Numbered from the stretch's first letter, positions 24,417 to 32,635 are shown. The stretch is DNA of 44,617 bases from an uncultured Sulfolobales archaeon (GCA_937921695.1 CAKZTZ010000009.1:1-44617); one strand, 5' to 3'. Notes: generated by a model from the letters alone, not told the origin. Numbers and translations are program-made.

Positions 24417-25118
24417 ATGTCTAAGAAGCAGAGTTACATAGTAGCGTGGATCGAAGTTAAGGGTGAAAGGTTCGAGATCCTAGTTAAGCCAGACCAGGCT
24501 TTCAAGTTTAGGGAGGGGGAGAAAGTAGAGTTAGAGGAGATACTATGGGCGGATACAGTGTTTAAGGATAGTAGGAAGGGGCTTAAAGCAAGCCCAGAAT
24601 CTCTCAAGAAAGCTTTCGGCACAGAGGATATTAAAACTATAGCTTTGAAGATCCTGAAAGAGGGTAAAATACAGTTAACTGAAGAAGAGAGGAGGAGGCT
24701 CTTAGAAGCTAAGAAGAGGAAGATAATAAACTATATAGCTAGGAACGCCGTAGACCCTAAAACAGGGTCTCCAATACCAGAGTCTAGAATAGAAGCAGCT
24801 ATGGAGGAGGCGGGGGTGGGCGTAGACCTTTATAAGGATGCCGAGTCTCAAGCTGTAGAGATAGTTTCAAAGATCTCCAGGATAATACCTATAAAACTAG
24901 CTAAGGCCCTCCTAGAGATCAGGATACCTTCCGACGTCTCGGGAAGGGCTTACCAGGAGCTTAAGAGAATTGGGGAGGTTAAGGGGGGCGAGTGGCTTAA
25001 AGATGGGAGTTTGAAGGTTGAAATAGAAATACCTGCAGGGGCTCAAGTAGACGTTATTAATAGGATTCAGAGTATAGCTAAAGGTAGGGCTACTGTTAAC
25101 GTTAAAGTGGTGGCTTAA
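24417..25118 (+). CDS. SBDS/Sdo1 ribosome maturation factor
   Basis: 233 residues from ATG 24417 (a TTG codon immediately precedes it). Domain I (about 1-90) opens with SYIVAWIEVKGERFEILVKP, domain II is helical (LTEEERRRLLEAKKRKIINY and SRIEAAMEEAG) and domain III is ferredoxin-like (IPIKLAKALLEIRIPSDVSG). SBDS helps release the anti-association factor aIF6 from the large ribosomal subunit. It lies between the proteasome gene and rrp4, a conserved archaeal neighbourhood. The next gene starts two bases after its stop, so translation is probably coupled. Confidence 0.95.
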   Translation: MSKKQSYIVAWIEVKGERFEILVKPDQAFKFREGEKVELEEILWADTVFKDSRKGLKASPESLKKAFGTEDIKTIALKILKEGKIQLTEEERRRLLEAKKRKIINYIARNAVDPKTGSPIPESRIEAAMEEAGVGVDLYKDAESQAVEIVSKISRIIPIKLAKALLEIRIPSDVSGRAYQELKRIGEVKGGEWLKDGSLKVEIEIPAGAQVDVINRIQSIAKGRATVNVKVVA

Positions 25119-25119
25119 A

Positions 25120-25815
25120 GTGTCCGGGGAACTTCACGGGGTTATTGTAGCTCCGGGGGAGAGGCTGGACCAGAGGGTTGAAACTAGGGCCCCATATGTT
25201 GTTGAGGTTAACGGGGTTAAAGTAGCTACTACTGTTGGCATGGTTTCCCAGAGGGAGGGTAAGAGTGTTTTTATTCCGCTTAAAGGAGTTTATGTCCCGG
25301 AGCCGGGGCATATTATTATTGGCCTTGTAGAGTCTATAGGGGTGTCTAGTTGGGGCGTAGATATAGGTAGCCCCTATCAGGCTACTCTATCTGCTCAGGA
25401 TTTTCTCGGGAGGCCTTTCAACCCGGCTGTCGATGACTTGTCGAGGTTCTTGAGGGTCGGCGACTATGTAAGGGCTAAAGTTGTTGCTTTCGACAAGACT
25501 AGGAGCCCCTTGTTGAGCGTTCAAGGTGAGGGGTTGGGGAGGATTATAAGTGGTGTTATAGTTGAAGTCTCCCCAGCTAAGATACCTAGGGTTATAGGTA
25601 AGAAGAGGAGTATGGTTGAAGCGCTCGAAGCTAAGACTGGGTGTTCTGTGTTCCCAGCTGTTAACGGGAGGGTGCACATAGATTGTCCTAGTAGGGAGCT
25701 TGAAGTTATAGCTGTTCTAGCTGTTAAGCTAATAGACAGGGAAGCGCACAGGGTAGGGCTTACGGAGAAAGTTATAAGGTTCATAGAGGATGAGAGGAAA
25801 GCTAGAGGTGTCTAG
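25120..25815 (+). CDS. rrp4: Exosome RNA-binding subunit Rrp4
   Basis: 231 residues from GTG 25120. The N-terminal domain ([12 protein letters not shown] onward) is followed by an S1 domain (about 65-145, including [12 protein letters not shown] and [14 protein letters not shown]) and a KH domain (about 150-215, [18 protein letters not shown]). Rrp4 forms part of the cap of the archaeal exosome and feeds RNA, preferring poly(A), into the Rrp41/Rrp42 ring. It starts two bases after the SBDS stop, and its last 26 bases overlap the rrp41 start. Confidence 0.95.
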   Translation: MSGELHGVIVAPGERLDQRVETRAPYVVEVNGVKVATTVGMVSQREGKSVFIPLKGVYVPEPGHIIIGLVESIGVSSWGVDIGSPYQATLSAQDFLGRPFNPAVDDLSRFLRVGDYVRAKVVAFDKTRSPLLSVQGEGLGRIISGVIVEVSPAKIPRVIGKKRSMVEALEAKTGCSVFPAVNGRVHIDCPSRELEVIAVLAVKLIDREAHRVGLTEKVIRFIEDERKARGV

Positions 25816-26551
25816 GTTGGGCGGGAAGCCTAAAACTATGCTCATAGGGGAGGACGGTTTAAGACACGATGGGAGGAAGCCTGACGAGATGAGGCCTATC
25901 AAGATGCAAGTTGGAGTCCTAGCTAACGCTTCAGGCTCCGCTATAGTGGAGTATGGGAGGACAAGAGTGCTAGCGGCGGTCTATGGGCCTAGGGAGCCTC
26001 ATCAGAGGTTTATGGTGCTCCCAGACAGGGCTATACTCAGGGTTAGATATCATATGGCTCCCTTCTCTACTTCCGAGAGGAAGAGCCCGGCGCCTTCTAG
26101 GAGGGAGATAGAACTCTCTAAGGTTATAAGGGAGGCTCTTGAAGATGTTGTACTACTCTCAGAATACCCCAGGACAGCTATAGATGTTTACTTGGAGGTG
26201 CTCCAGGCAGACGGGGGCACTAGGGTTGCCGGGGTTACAGCAGCATCTCTAGCCCTAGCTGACGCGGGGGTACCTATGAAGGCTCTAGTAGCTGGGGTTG
26301 CTGTGGGCAAGGTTGGCGGCATTCTAGTATTAGATGTTGATGAGCTCGAAGATTCAAAGGGCGAGGCTGACATGCCTGTTGCGGCGGCCCCGGATATTGG
26401 CCTAGTGACTATGTTCCAGCTTAACGGGGTCCTATCTGAGGATGAGCTGGAGAGGGGGCTCTCTATGGCCTTAACAGCTATAGAGAATATAGTTTCCATG
26501 GAGAAGGAGGCTTTGAAGAGGAAGTTTGAAGCTATAGGTGAGGAGGTGTAG
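25790..26551 (+). CDS. rrp41: Exosome catalytic subunit Rrp41
   Basis: 253 residues, RNase PH fold. [40 protein letters not shown] (RNA- and phosphate-binding arginines) and [20 protein letters not shown] are classical. The catalytic acidic cluster lies in [18 protein letters not shown] (181-198). It performs phosphorolytic 3'-5' RNA decay and can polymerise tails in reverse. ATG 25790 lies inside the end of rrp4, a 26-base overlap. Its 3' end (GAGGAGGTG) supplies the ribosome binding site for rrp42. Confidence 0.96.
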   Translation: MRGKLEVSRLGGKPKTMLIGEDGLRHDGRKPDEMRPIKMQVGVLANASGSAIVEYGRTRVLAAVYGPREPHQRFMVLPDRAILRVRYHMAPFSTSERKSPAPSRREIELSKVIREALEDVVLLSEYPRTAIDVYLEVLQADGGTRVAGVTAASLALADAGVPMKALVAGVAVGKVGGILVLDVDELEDSKGEADMPVAAAPDIGLVTMFQLNGVLSEDELERGLSMALTAIENIVSMEKEALKRKFEAIGEEV

Positions 26552-26555
26552 CTAT

Positions 26556-27413
26556 ATGAGTATAACCCCTTTTAAAATGCCTGTTATCCCCATAATAAAG
26601 AAACAAGCATACCTAAGCCTTTACGAGAAGGGTTTAAGAGAAGATGGTAGGAGGCTCGACAAGCCTAGAAACATTGAGGTTAAAGTCGGTGTCCTCGAGA
26701 AGGCTGAAGGCTCAGCCCTAGTAAAACTCGGGAACACGCAGGTTCTCGTGGGGGTTAAAGCTGAGGTTGGCCAGCCTTTCAAGGACACCCCAGATCAAGG
26801 TGTGCTAGTAGTTCACGCTGAGAGCGTCCCCCTAGCGTCGCCCATATTCGAGCCCGGGCCCCCTGATGAAAACGCTATAGAACTGGCGAGGGTTGTAGAT
26901 AGGAGTTTGAGGGAGGTTAAAGCTGTAGACTTGGAGTCTCTCGTTATAAGGGCTGGTGAGAAAGTCTGGAACTTGTGGGTTGACATTTACGTTCTAGACC
27001 ATGACGGGAACTTGTTTGACGCTAGCATGCTAGCAGCTATGGCGGCCCTCGAAACTACAACACTCAGAGACTATGAAGAGCTGGAAACAGGGGAGATCGT
27101 GGTTAAAAGGGAATCTCCAGGGGCTAAGCTGAAAGTCAACCATAAAGTCGTAACTGTCACTACAGCCAAGATAGGAAACTACATAATAGTAGACCCTAAC
27201 TTCGAAGAAGAAATCATAGCAGACTACAGGCTAGTCCTAGCCTTCGACGAGAACATGAGAATAGTAGGGGCGCAGAAAACAGGAAGCGGGGGGATGACGC
27301 TTAAAGATTTCAAAACAGCCCTAAAAACTTCAAAGGAAGTAGCACAAATATACTTTAAAGCTCTAGAGCAAGCGTTAACATCGGGGAGCACACAATGGGC
27401 AGAACAAAAGTAG
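26556..27413 (+). CDS. rrp42: Exosome subunit Rrp42
   Basis: 285 residues from ATG 26556. GGAGGTG at 26542-26548 sits eight bases upstream and supports this start over the GTG at 26538. It is RNase PH-like: KGLREDGRRLDKPRNIEVKV, GSALVKLGNTQVLVGVKAEV, and PDENAIELARVVDRSLRE. It lacks the catalytic acidic set of Rrp41 at the equivalent place (HKVVTVTTAKIGNYIIVDPN), as expected for the inactive partner in the hexameric ring. It overlaps the L37Ae gene start by 19 bases. Confidence 0.95.
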   Translation: MSITPFKMPVIPIIKKQAYLSLYEKGLREDGRRLDKPRNIEVKVGVLEKAEGSALVKLGNTQVLVGVKAEVGQPFKDTPDQGVLVVHAESVPLASPIFEPGPPDENAIELARVVDRSLREVKAVDLESLVIRAGEKVWNLWVDIYVLDHDGNLFDASMLAAMAALETTTLRDYEELETGEIVVKRESPGAKLKVNHKVVTVTTAKIGNYIIVDPNFEEEIIADYRLVLAFDENMRIVGAQKTGSGGMTLKDFKTALKTSKEVAQIYFKALEQALTSGSTQWAEQK

Positions 27414-27661
27414 TAGGCCCAGCAGGCAGGTACGGAGCAAGATACGGGGTAAGCGTAAGAAAGAGAGTAAGAGACATACTACTCAGGAAAAACGCAAAAC
27501 ACACATGCCCCTTCTGCGGAGCTAGAGGCAAAACATACAGAATATCAACAGGCATATGGAAATGTAGAAAATGCGGAAACACATGGACAGGAGGAGCATA
27601 CACACCAACATCAGGCCTAGCAACATACCTAAAGAAAACAATAACCAAAGAATGGACATAA
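27395..27661 (+). CDS. rpl37ae: Large ribosomal subunit protein eL43 (L37Ae)
   Basis: 88 residues. A basic N terminus (MGRTKVVGPAGRYGARYGVS) is followed by a zinc finger with CPFCG (39-43) and CRKCGNTW (57-64), which binds 23S rRNA. Length and motif match the archaeal family. It is the last gene of the proteasome/SBDS/exosome superoperon and overlaps rrp42 by 19 bases. Pyrimidine-rich tracts directly downstream probably end transcription. Confidence 0.96.
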   Translation: MGRTKVVGPAGRYGARYGVSVRKRVRDILLRKNAKHTCPFCGARGKTYRISTGIWKCRKCGNTWTGGAYTPTSGLATYLKKTITKEWT

Positions 27662-27667
27662 AACTTA

Positions 27668-27693
27668 ACTTTCTATCCCCTTTCTTTCTATTC
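27668..27693 (+). terminator. Pyrimidine-rich terminator after superoperon
   Basis: Successive T/C tracts (CTTTCTATCCCC, TTTCTTTCTATTCCC) begin seven bases after the L37Ae stop. T-rich runs are the usual intrinsic terminators of archaea. They overlap the first CRISPR-like repeat, so the two readings compete. Confidence 0.35.
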
Positions 27694-27794
27694 CCTTTAG
27701 GGAGTCTCTGTTTGATGGTTTGGGCTCTCTCCTAACCTTTCTTATCCCTTTAGGGAGTTTTTCATCGCCCTCTGAATTTAATCCCTTTAGGGAG
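27682..27794 (-). repeat. Three palindromic repeats, possible CRISPR relic
   Basis: TCCCTTTAGGGAG occurs at 27692-27704, 27745-27757 and 27782-27794. The first two copies also share a CTTTCT prefix. On the minus strand they read CTCCCTAAAGGGA then ATAGAAAG or TAAGAAAG, close to crenarchaeal CRISPR repeats of the form TCCCAAAAGGGATTGAAAG. The spacing is 53 and then 37 bases, irregular for a live array. No cas genes are nearby. A hairpin-type regulatory repeat is the alternative. Confidence 0.4.
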
Positions 27795-27869
27795 AGACGC
27801 CACAACTACTATTTAAATTCTAACCTTATAAGCTTTACTCTCGATCATTCCTCTAGTGTTTCTCATCCG

Positions 27870-27969
27870 GAGAATTTGAGACCCCCCAGGGTCTAATATG
27901 TATATTATGGGCTGGTAGAGTTAACTACTCAACTCTACCCAGCATATCGGACCCCGGGCTCAGATTCTC
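27870..27969. repeat. 100-nt imperfect palindrome (large stem-loop)
   Basis: Outer arms GAGAATTTGAG (27870) and CTCAGATTCTC (27959) pair over 11 bp with one wobble. Further in, GGGTC/GACCC and ATATG/CATAT pair. The inner stem GCTGG-TAGAGTT with AACTCTACCCAGC (27911-27943) pairs over 12 bp with one bulge around AACTACTC. A second hairpin, AATAATAA...TTATTATT, follows at 27991-28020. The whole could be a structured RNA or a palindromic miniature transposon. No promoter is obvious. Confidence 0.5.
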
Positions 27970-28039
27970 ATAATTACCTCTAGGTTTTTTAATAATAATG
28001 GGGGGATTCCTCTTATTATTACTTTTCACGTTTCGCTCT

Positions 28040-28382
28040 CTATAATATTCTAGTGTTGCTTTCTCTTCGCCTCTTCATCAGTCCGACGTAACCTTCTCCC
28101 CTATTTCCGTAATCATCATATACTACTACTCTATGAGCGCCCGGGGTGAATGTTGGTAATCCGTGCACCACATGGATCGTCCTGCTGCTACTGTCTTTTA
28201 ACGCTCTACCGACACTATGCTCGCCTTCACTTAGTCTAAGCTGAATATTGCTCATGTTCATAAACAATGTAATATCCCATAATACTCTCCAATCCAGTAA
28301 ATACTATAGGATGTGCTATTATGAGGCTAAAGCTAGGGCTGGCTACAGCCTTAAGCCCGGGGCTACCCTTAACTTTAAAATG
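28040..28382 (-). pseudogene. Decayed coding remnant, unknown family
   Basis: The minus-strand frame of the zinc-finger pseudogene continues past its stop as SPSFSLIIAHPIVFTGLESI to a TAG near 28236. Another frame (TTG 28267 to stop at 28040) encodes 75 residues including IHVVHGLPTFTPGAHRVVVY and a basic tail. The two pieces overlap in different frames, suggesting a shift in an old gene. No family is recognised, and the 75-residue piece could also be chance. Confidence 0.3.
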
Positions 28383-28843
28383 TTAAATAATCTCATATTC
28401 TTCTCCTCTTAGTTTCTCATAGATTATCCTTACACTGGCTTTATATGATTTGGGCATATACTCGTAGTTTGTGTGGGTGTGACGTTAGTGTGCGATCATG
28501 AGAGCTTTCCTCGCCTCTTCAAAGCTTATCTCCCCGTTGAAGAGCTCTTCAAAAACCGTGGATCCCCTCAACGCCCTTATATTCTGCTTGCAACGTGGGC
28601 AGTAGAATTCCAATTTATCTCCCAGCTCTTCCTCTCCAAGTATATACGCTGCCTCCCTTTCTCCTCTTCGCTAAACCTTGGAAGTTTTCGGGTTTCATCT
28701 AAGTGGGCTTCAACATCCTCCTCTGAGACTAAAGTTGCCGGCGGCCCAGACAGGTAATGTGGGTTTTTAACTCCTCTACTCCTTATAAGCCCGAGTTTAA
28801 TGGATGTGTCTATCTGGTTGCGTGTGAGCTTGAACTTCGCCAT
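28383..28843 (-). pseudogene. Zinc-finger protein pseudogene (DUF2293-like)
   Basis: The frame from 28843 (MAKFKLTRNQIDTSIKLGLI onward) encodes a protein-like N terminus up to about 28630, where a one-base shift is needed to continue into EELGDKLEFYCPRCKQNIRA with a CPRC zinc knuckle and FEELFNGEISFEEARKALMI. An in-frame TAA at 28485-28487 then interrupts before RHTHTNYEYMPKSYKASVRI and the final TAA at 28383. The last segment resembles the RHxHTxY motif of DUF2293 proteins. One shift plus one stop make it dead, unless a sequencing error explains the shift. Confidence 0.55.
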
Positions 28844-29180
28844 CGCTGTGCTCTTATAGATTCATTTAACGTCACTCCTCATCTCACATTATGCGTAAAC
28901 TCGCCGTTAACACTTATATGTTTAGTATTTTAGGCGAGCTTTCAAATCTATATTCGAGAGAGTGTTGACCTCCACTTTCACAACTTAATTCTTAGCCTCT
29001 AAACCCTTCTGAGAAAACCATCAAGCCCACGATTTCCCTGCGACGTGTAACTCCCAAAAGCTTTTGCCTCTTTGAGCGTGAGATCACTCTCCATCAATTA
29101 CTAAGTTTATCTACACTGAAAATGTTGATAAAGATGTTTAACTTAAGAGCATATTAACTTATAACTTTTACGATATCCTT
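28844..29180. other. Intergenic, no feature recognised
   Basis: AT-rich sequence between the zinc-finger pseudogene and the tRNA promoter. A minus-strand 35-codon frame (MESDLTLKEAKAFGS...) ends at a TAG and is not convincing. No repeat or RNA gene was identified. Confidence 0.3.
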
Positions 29181-29192
29181 AAAAGGTATATA
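29181..29192 (+). promoter_or_regulatory. TATA box of tRNA-Ala
   Basis: AAAAGGTATATA lies about 25 bases before the first base of the tRNA, the standard archaeal TATA-to-start distance, with CCTT just upstream as a possible BRE. Confidence 0.55.
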
Positions 29193-29210
29193 ATGGAAGT
29201 GGAAGGCTGT

Positions 29211-29286
29211 GGGCCGGTAGCTCAGCTGGAAGAGCGCCGCCCTCGCACGGCGGAGGTCCCGGGTTCGAATCCCGGCCGGTCCACCA
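29211..29286 (+). tRNA. tRNA-Ala (CGC), CCA encoded
   Basis: Acceptor strand GGGCCGG pairs with CCGGTCC, D arm GCTC...GAGC, anticodon stem CCGCC/GGCGG around loop CTCGCAC (anticodon CGC), T stem CCGGG/CCCGG around TTCGAAT, discriminator A and encoded CCA. The G3-U70 pair, the universal alanine identity element, is present (GGG against TCC). No intron. A TATA box lies 25 bases upstream. It is intact and stands between two decayed regions. Confidence 0.97.
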
Positions 29287-29396
29287 CTTCAACATTATAA
29301 TAATTATAGCTTATTTCACGGGCTTCCAACATGCTTTATTAAGGCTCCTTATAGGTGGTGAGAGGGAAAACTAGGTGTTAGGGGTGTGTCTAGGTT

Positions 29397-30064
29397 TTAG
29401 TCTACTATCAGGTCTTTGTATTGTTCTCTGAGCACTCTCTTAGCTATCTTACCCACGCTTGTCAATGGTAGGGGTTTAGGTCTCATGGCGGCTGATACCA
29501 GCCTGAGACCCTTGGGTCTCAACAGGCTCCTCCCCCCTCCTGTGTTCCTCGGGTCTTTCATAGCCCGCTCCTTTCGCGGTAACCCTGCCCGGGAGCCTCC
29601 TCCGCCCCGCCCTATGAGGGATCACTTCCCACCACACTATAGGGTGGTGCTCGGCTCTCGGGGAAACCCGCACATCTTAAGTTAATACACATACCTACCG
29701 CCCCTTTTTCGGGACTTTATTCTCCCCCACTTTTGGGGCGGTGGGGCACCTTAAAGTATATGGTTTCTATGAGAATCGTTACAGCAGAACTATAGCTTTC
29801 AATCTCTACGACCTTATCTGGAAGCCACCATTTAAGTATTAGGTCTTTAACTACATAATTATCCTCTATGTATACCCTTATATCCTCTACTGTTATCCTA
29901 CCTCTCTATTTAGGCTTCGAGACTATGAAAGCCGCAGACCCCGCGCCCCATCTTACGCTTTTCGTAGCTATTATCGTAGCCTGAGATACTCCTGGACGCG
30001 TGCTTACAGCATCTTCTAATCTCCTGTTACTTATCTACTCGCCGTTTATCCCTGGTAAATAAAT
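29397..30064 (-). pseudogene. Acyl-CoA synthetase C-terminal remnant, split by insertion
   Basis: Only the C-terminal domain of an AMP-forming acyl-CoA ligase remains. On the minus strand 30064-29795 reads INGE-stop-ISNRRLEDAVS, RPGVSQATIIATKSVRWGAG, GRITVEDIRVYIEDNYVVKD and WWLPDKVVEIES; 29474-29397 resumes with LPLTSVGKIAKRVLREQYKD and TAA, including the GKIAK catalytic-lysine motif. Two in-frame TAGs interrupt it: one where a Trp codon (GEW) is expected, one after KPK. About 320 bp are inserted between VEIES and LPLTSVGK. The large N-terminal domain is missing, cut off next to an IS-like end at 30067. Confidence 0.75.
29475..29794 (-). mobile_element. Hairpin-rich, GC-rich insertion in the acyl-CoA synthetase remnant
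   Basis: The boundaries are set by where the ligase reading frame breaks and resumes. The insert holds several hairpins: GAGACCC-TT-GGGTCTC with outer GCCT/AGGC (29501-29527), GGCTG/CAGCC (29490-29503), CACCAC/GTGGTG near 29632-29650, and CCGCCCC/GGGGCGG (29698-29741). Its middle is visibly more GC-rich than the flanks. It has no transposase frame. It resembles the omegaRNA/right-end portion of an IS605-type element, or a MITE derived from one; a structured non-coding RNA is the alternative. Confidence 0.5.
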
Positions 30065-30066
30065 CA

Positions 30067-30110
30067 CTGTGGGCGAGGTGGGAAGTCCCTGGATTTTTAT
30101 GTCCAGGGAC
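30067..30110 (+). mobile_element. Solo IS605-like end with hairpin
   Basis: CTGTGGGCGAGGTGGGAAG followed by the hairpin GTCCCTGGAT...GTCCAGGGAC. The same order and nearly the same bases occur at 17875-17921 on the minus strand. Similarity stops right after CAGGGAC in both copies. It directly abuts the truncated acyl-CoA synthetase remnant. Confidence 0.5.
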
Positions 30111-30209
30111 GGAGGGATATATAAAAACGTGGTTTATCTATGTAAATATTAGCTTTTAAAAATTTATTAAGGACGCAAAGTTCCGCCTATTACGGCAGAG
30201 GTGAGCCTT

Positions 30210-32606
30210 ATGAAAACACCTAGGCTTAACTTGGAAGTTAAAACTTTAGGGTTAATCTTTATCCTTATAATGCTCGCTTCCCTACTAGCTACTTCAACCA
30301 CGACCTACTCTTCGAGTAGCTTTACTTTTGAGGGGCGTGAGACTCCACAGTTTAACATTAAAAATTGGAGGTTCACTCTTTCAGGCCCCCTATCGAATTA
30401 CTTTTTAAATTACACTTTCAAACCTAAGCCTCTCCTATCCCCTCAAGACTTGAGCTTAGCTTTAATGTCCGCCCTTACCGGGGGTCAGGTTTCATCTCGG
30501 TCTGCCGAGCGTAACATCACTTTTACTCCTAACGTTAGGGTTACTAGGGATGTTTTCTTCTATGAGAACGAGCCTTCCATAGCCTCTAACCCCTTAAACC
30601 CCGACAACCTGGTTGTAGCCGCACACCAGTACACTTTAACCGGTGTATTTGTTGCAGTCTACTTCTCTGAGGATGGTGGAGATAGCTGGGAGGGCCCTAT
30701 ACTGCTACCTTGGGCTAGGCCCGGCGATTTCCTGGCTTCAGACCCTGGGGCTGCCGCAACCCCCGATGGAGTTTTCTACGCCTCATATCTATCCTTAGGC
30801 TATAGGACTATAAATGTTGGGGGATTCCCTAGAATTGTCCTCGCCTCAGACATTGTTGTGGCTAGGTCGGAGGATGGGGGTAAGAGCTGGGCCTGGACTA
30901 TAGCCTCTACCCCTGAAGGAGTGGAGTTTAACCCCCCCTACTCAATCTCTATGGTATTACTGGATAAACCCTATATAGCGGCAGGGCCCCCTAAGACTGT
31001 CGTAGTCTCCTATACTGAGTTTATCTCCGGGTACCTCTGGGACCCCGAAACTGGTTGGAGAGAATTCCTTAATATAACAATTAAGGCTGTAGTCTCGAGG
31101 GATGGGGGTTTAACATGGTCTAAGCCTTTAAAGGTCTCACCCACCGTAGACTACTATGCAGATAATAGGGTCTTACAAGGCCCCTACCCGACAGTTGCCC
31201 CGGATGGAACTGTTTACGTGGCCTACTACGACTCAGGCCCCGACGGCTGGCTTAACGGCTCAGCGATTCTCGCTATTTCAAAACTACCCCCAGAATCTTT
31301 AGAGTTCAAAGAGCCCACTATTATAGCTAAGATACCTTATGAAGTCGACTATTACTCTCCATACTCCGGTTTCAGATGGTGGTCTCTAATGTTCCCAATT
31401 CCCTCAGCCGCGGGCGAAGCAATATATGTTGTTTACGCTGGAGCTCTAGAGCCTGCTGGTATGCCTAAAGTTTTCATAGTTAAATCTATGGATGGGGGTG
31501 TGACGTGGAGCCGGCCTAAGCTTGTGAGCCCTGAAGGTGGAGCTCAATTCTTCCCATGGATTACTGTCGGTCGAGACGGGGCTGTCCACGTTATTTGGGG
31601 CGACACTAGGAATGACCCTTCAAACTTCGGCTACGACATTTACTATTCAGTATCCAGGGATGGTGGGGAAACATTCTCGACCCCAGAAAGGGTTACAGAC
31701 TACACTAGCAACCCCATATTCGGCATATGGGGGTTTATAGGAGACTACTTCAACGCCGTAGCTACAGGCAAGAATGTACATATAGTGTGGACTGATACGA
31801 GAAGGGGGCTCGCTAGAATAGGGGGCTTCACCTGGATTGGAGTAGATCAGAGCATATTCACAGCTAAGCTAGGGCCAAGACCTCGGCTCCGGATAGAGAT
31901 CGAACCATCAACAATGGAGGCAGGTCAAACAGGGGTTATCATTATTAGAGGCTTAAACCTACCCAGAGAAGCCCCACTAGTAGTGGGTTTCGAGGGCGTC
32001 ACTATGGGAAGTTTAGCTTTCACAGATAGTGAGGGGAGGGTTGAGATCAGAGTGTTAGCCCCAGTAACTAGGGAGGGTGATGTTAAGATCACACTACACG
32101 ACTTCACAACTTTAAACATTATAGCTGAAGGCTCCTTGAAAGTAGTTAACACAGCCCTTGCCACGATGAAAGCTTCCACGGAGAAGCTGAGCTCCCAGCT
32201 TAACGAATCCGTTAAAACATTATCAGACACGCTAGCAATCTTCAAGAGGGAAGTTGTCGGGAGAGTTGAAACTGTAACCTCCATGGTTAACGAGGTTAAG
32301 GAGGGTCTGGGAAAGTTTAGAGAAGACTTTGAAACAACAGCTAAAACCATAGGAGTAACTCTTGGAGGGGTACAGTCGACAGTGAAAAACGTGGAAGCTA
32401 CCGTGAACACTATAAACTCCGCTATCCCGGACCTTGCAAAGAGAAGTGATGTCGAAACAGCTAAGGGCTCCCTGGAGGAGGCTATAGGGGAAGCTAGGGA
32501 TGTCGTGGCGGCGAGCTCGAGAAACTGGGGTGCCGTAAACGCTTTCCTGATAGTGGTGGCGTTAGTAATCTTAGCCTATCATGCTTACACCACTAGAAAA
32601 TCTTAA
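30210..32606 (+). CDS. Asp-box (sialidase-fold) surface protein, membrane anchored
   Basis: 798 residues from ATG 30210, with AGAGGTGA about six bases upstream; a GTG at 30201 would add three. The N terminus has a hydrophobic signal (TLGLIFILIMLASLLATS). Five Asp boxes (SEDGGDSW, SEDGGKSW, SRDGGLTW, SMDGGVTW, SRDGGETF) mark a beta-propeller of the sialidase/BNR type in the first two thirds. A small beta domain (RIEIEPSTMEAGQTGVIIIR) follows. Then comes a long Lys/Glu/Val/Thr coiled-coil stalk (about 650-765), one transmembrane helix (FLIVVALVILAYHAY) and TTRKS. It is probably displayed on a stalk outside the cell. Sialidase activity is not implied, because catalytic Arg/Tyr sites were not traced. 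Confidence 0.82.
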   Translation: MKTPRLNLEVKTLGLIFILIMLASLLATSTTTYSSSSFTFEGRETPQFNIKNWRFTLSGPLSNYFLNYTFKPKPLLSPQDLSLALMSALTGGQVSSRSAERNITFTPNVRVTRDVFFYENEPSIASNPLNPDNLVVAAHQYTLTGVFVAVYFSEDGGDSWEGPILLPWARPGDFLASDPGAAATPDGVFYASYLSLGYRTINVGGFPRIVLASDIVVARSEDGGKSWAWTIASTPEGVEFNPPYSISMVLLDKPYIAAGPPKTVVVSYTEFISGYLWDPETGWREFLNITIKAVVSRDGGLTWSKPLKVSPTVDYYADNRVLQGPYPTVAPDGTVYVAYYDSGPDGWLNGSAILAISKLPPESLEFKEPTIIAKIPYEVDYYSPYSGFRWWSLMFPIPSAAGEAIYVVYAGALEPAGMPKVFIVKSMDGGVTWSRPKLVSPEGGAQFFPWITVGRDGAVHVIWGDTRNDPSNFGYDIYYSVSRDGGETFSTPERVTDYTSNPIFGIWGFIGDYFNAVATGKNVHIVWTDTRRGLARIGGFTWIGVDQSIFTAKLGPRPRLRIEIEPSTMEAGQTGVIIIRGLNLPREAPLVVGFEGVTMGSLAFTDSEGRVEIRVLAPVTREGDVKITLHDFTTLNIIAEGSLKVVNTALATMKASTEKLSSQLNESVKTLSDTLAIFKREVVGRVETVTSMVNEVKEGLGKFREDFETTAKTIGVTLGGVQSTVKNVEATVNTINSAIPDLAKRSDVETAKGSLEEAIGEARDVVAASSRNWGAVNAFLIVVALVILAYHAYTTRKS

Positions 32607-32635
32607 CTTGTTAAGAAAACCCCTTTCCCCCTAAT

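Noticed and set aside
28900-29180. 35-codon antitoxin-like frame upstream of tRNA-Ala
   Set aside because: Too short, ends in a stop, and no partner toxin or ribosome binding site is seen.
29476-29673. 65-residue minus-strand frame as a gene
   Set aside because: Arg/Gly/Pro-rich translation of the GC-rich hairpin insertion; better explained as structured RNA or the tail of a mobile element.
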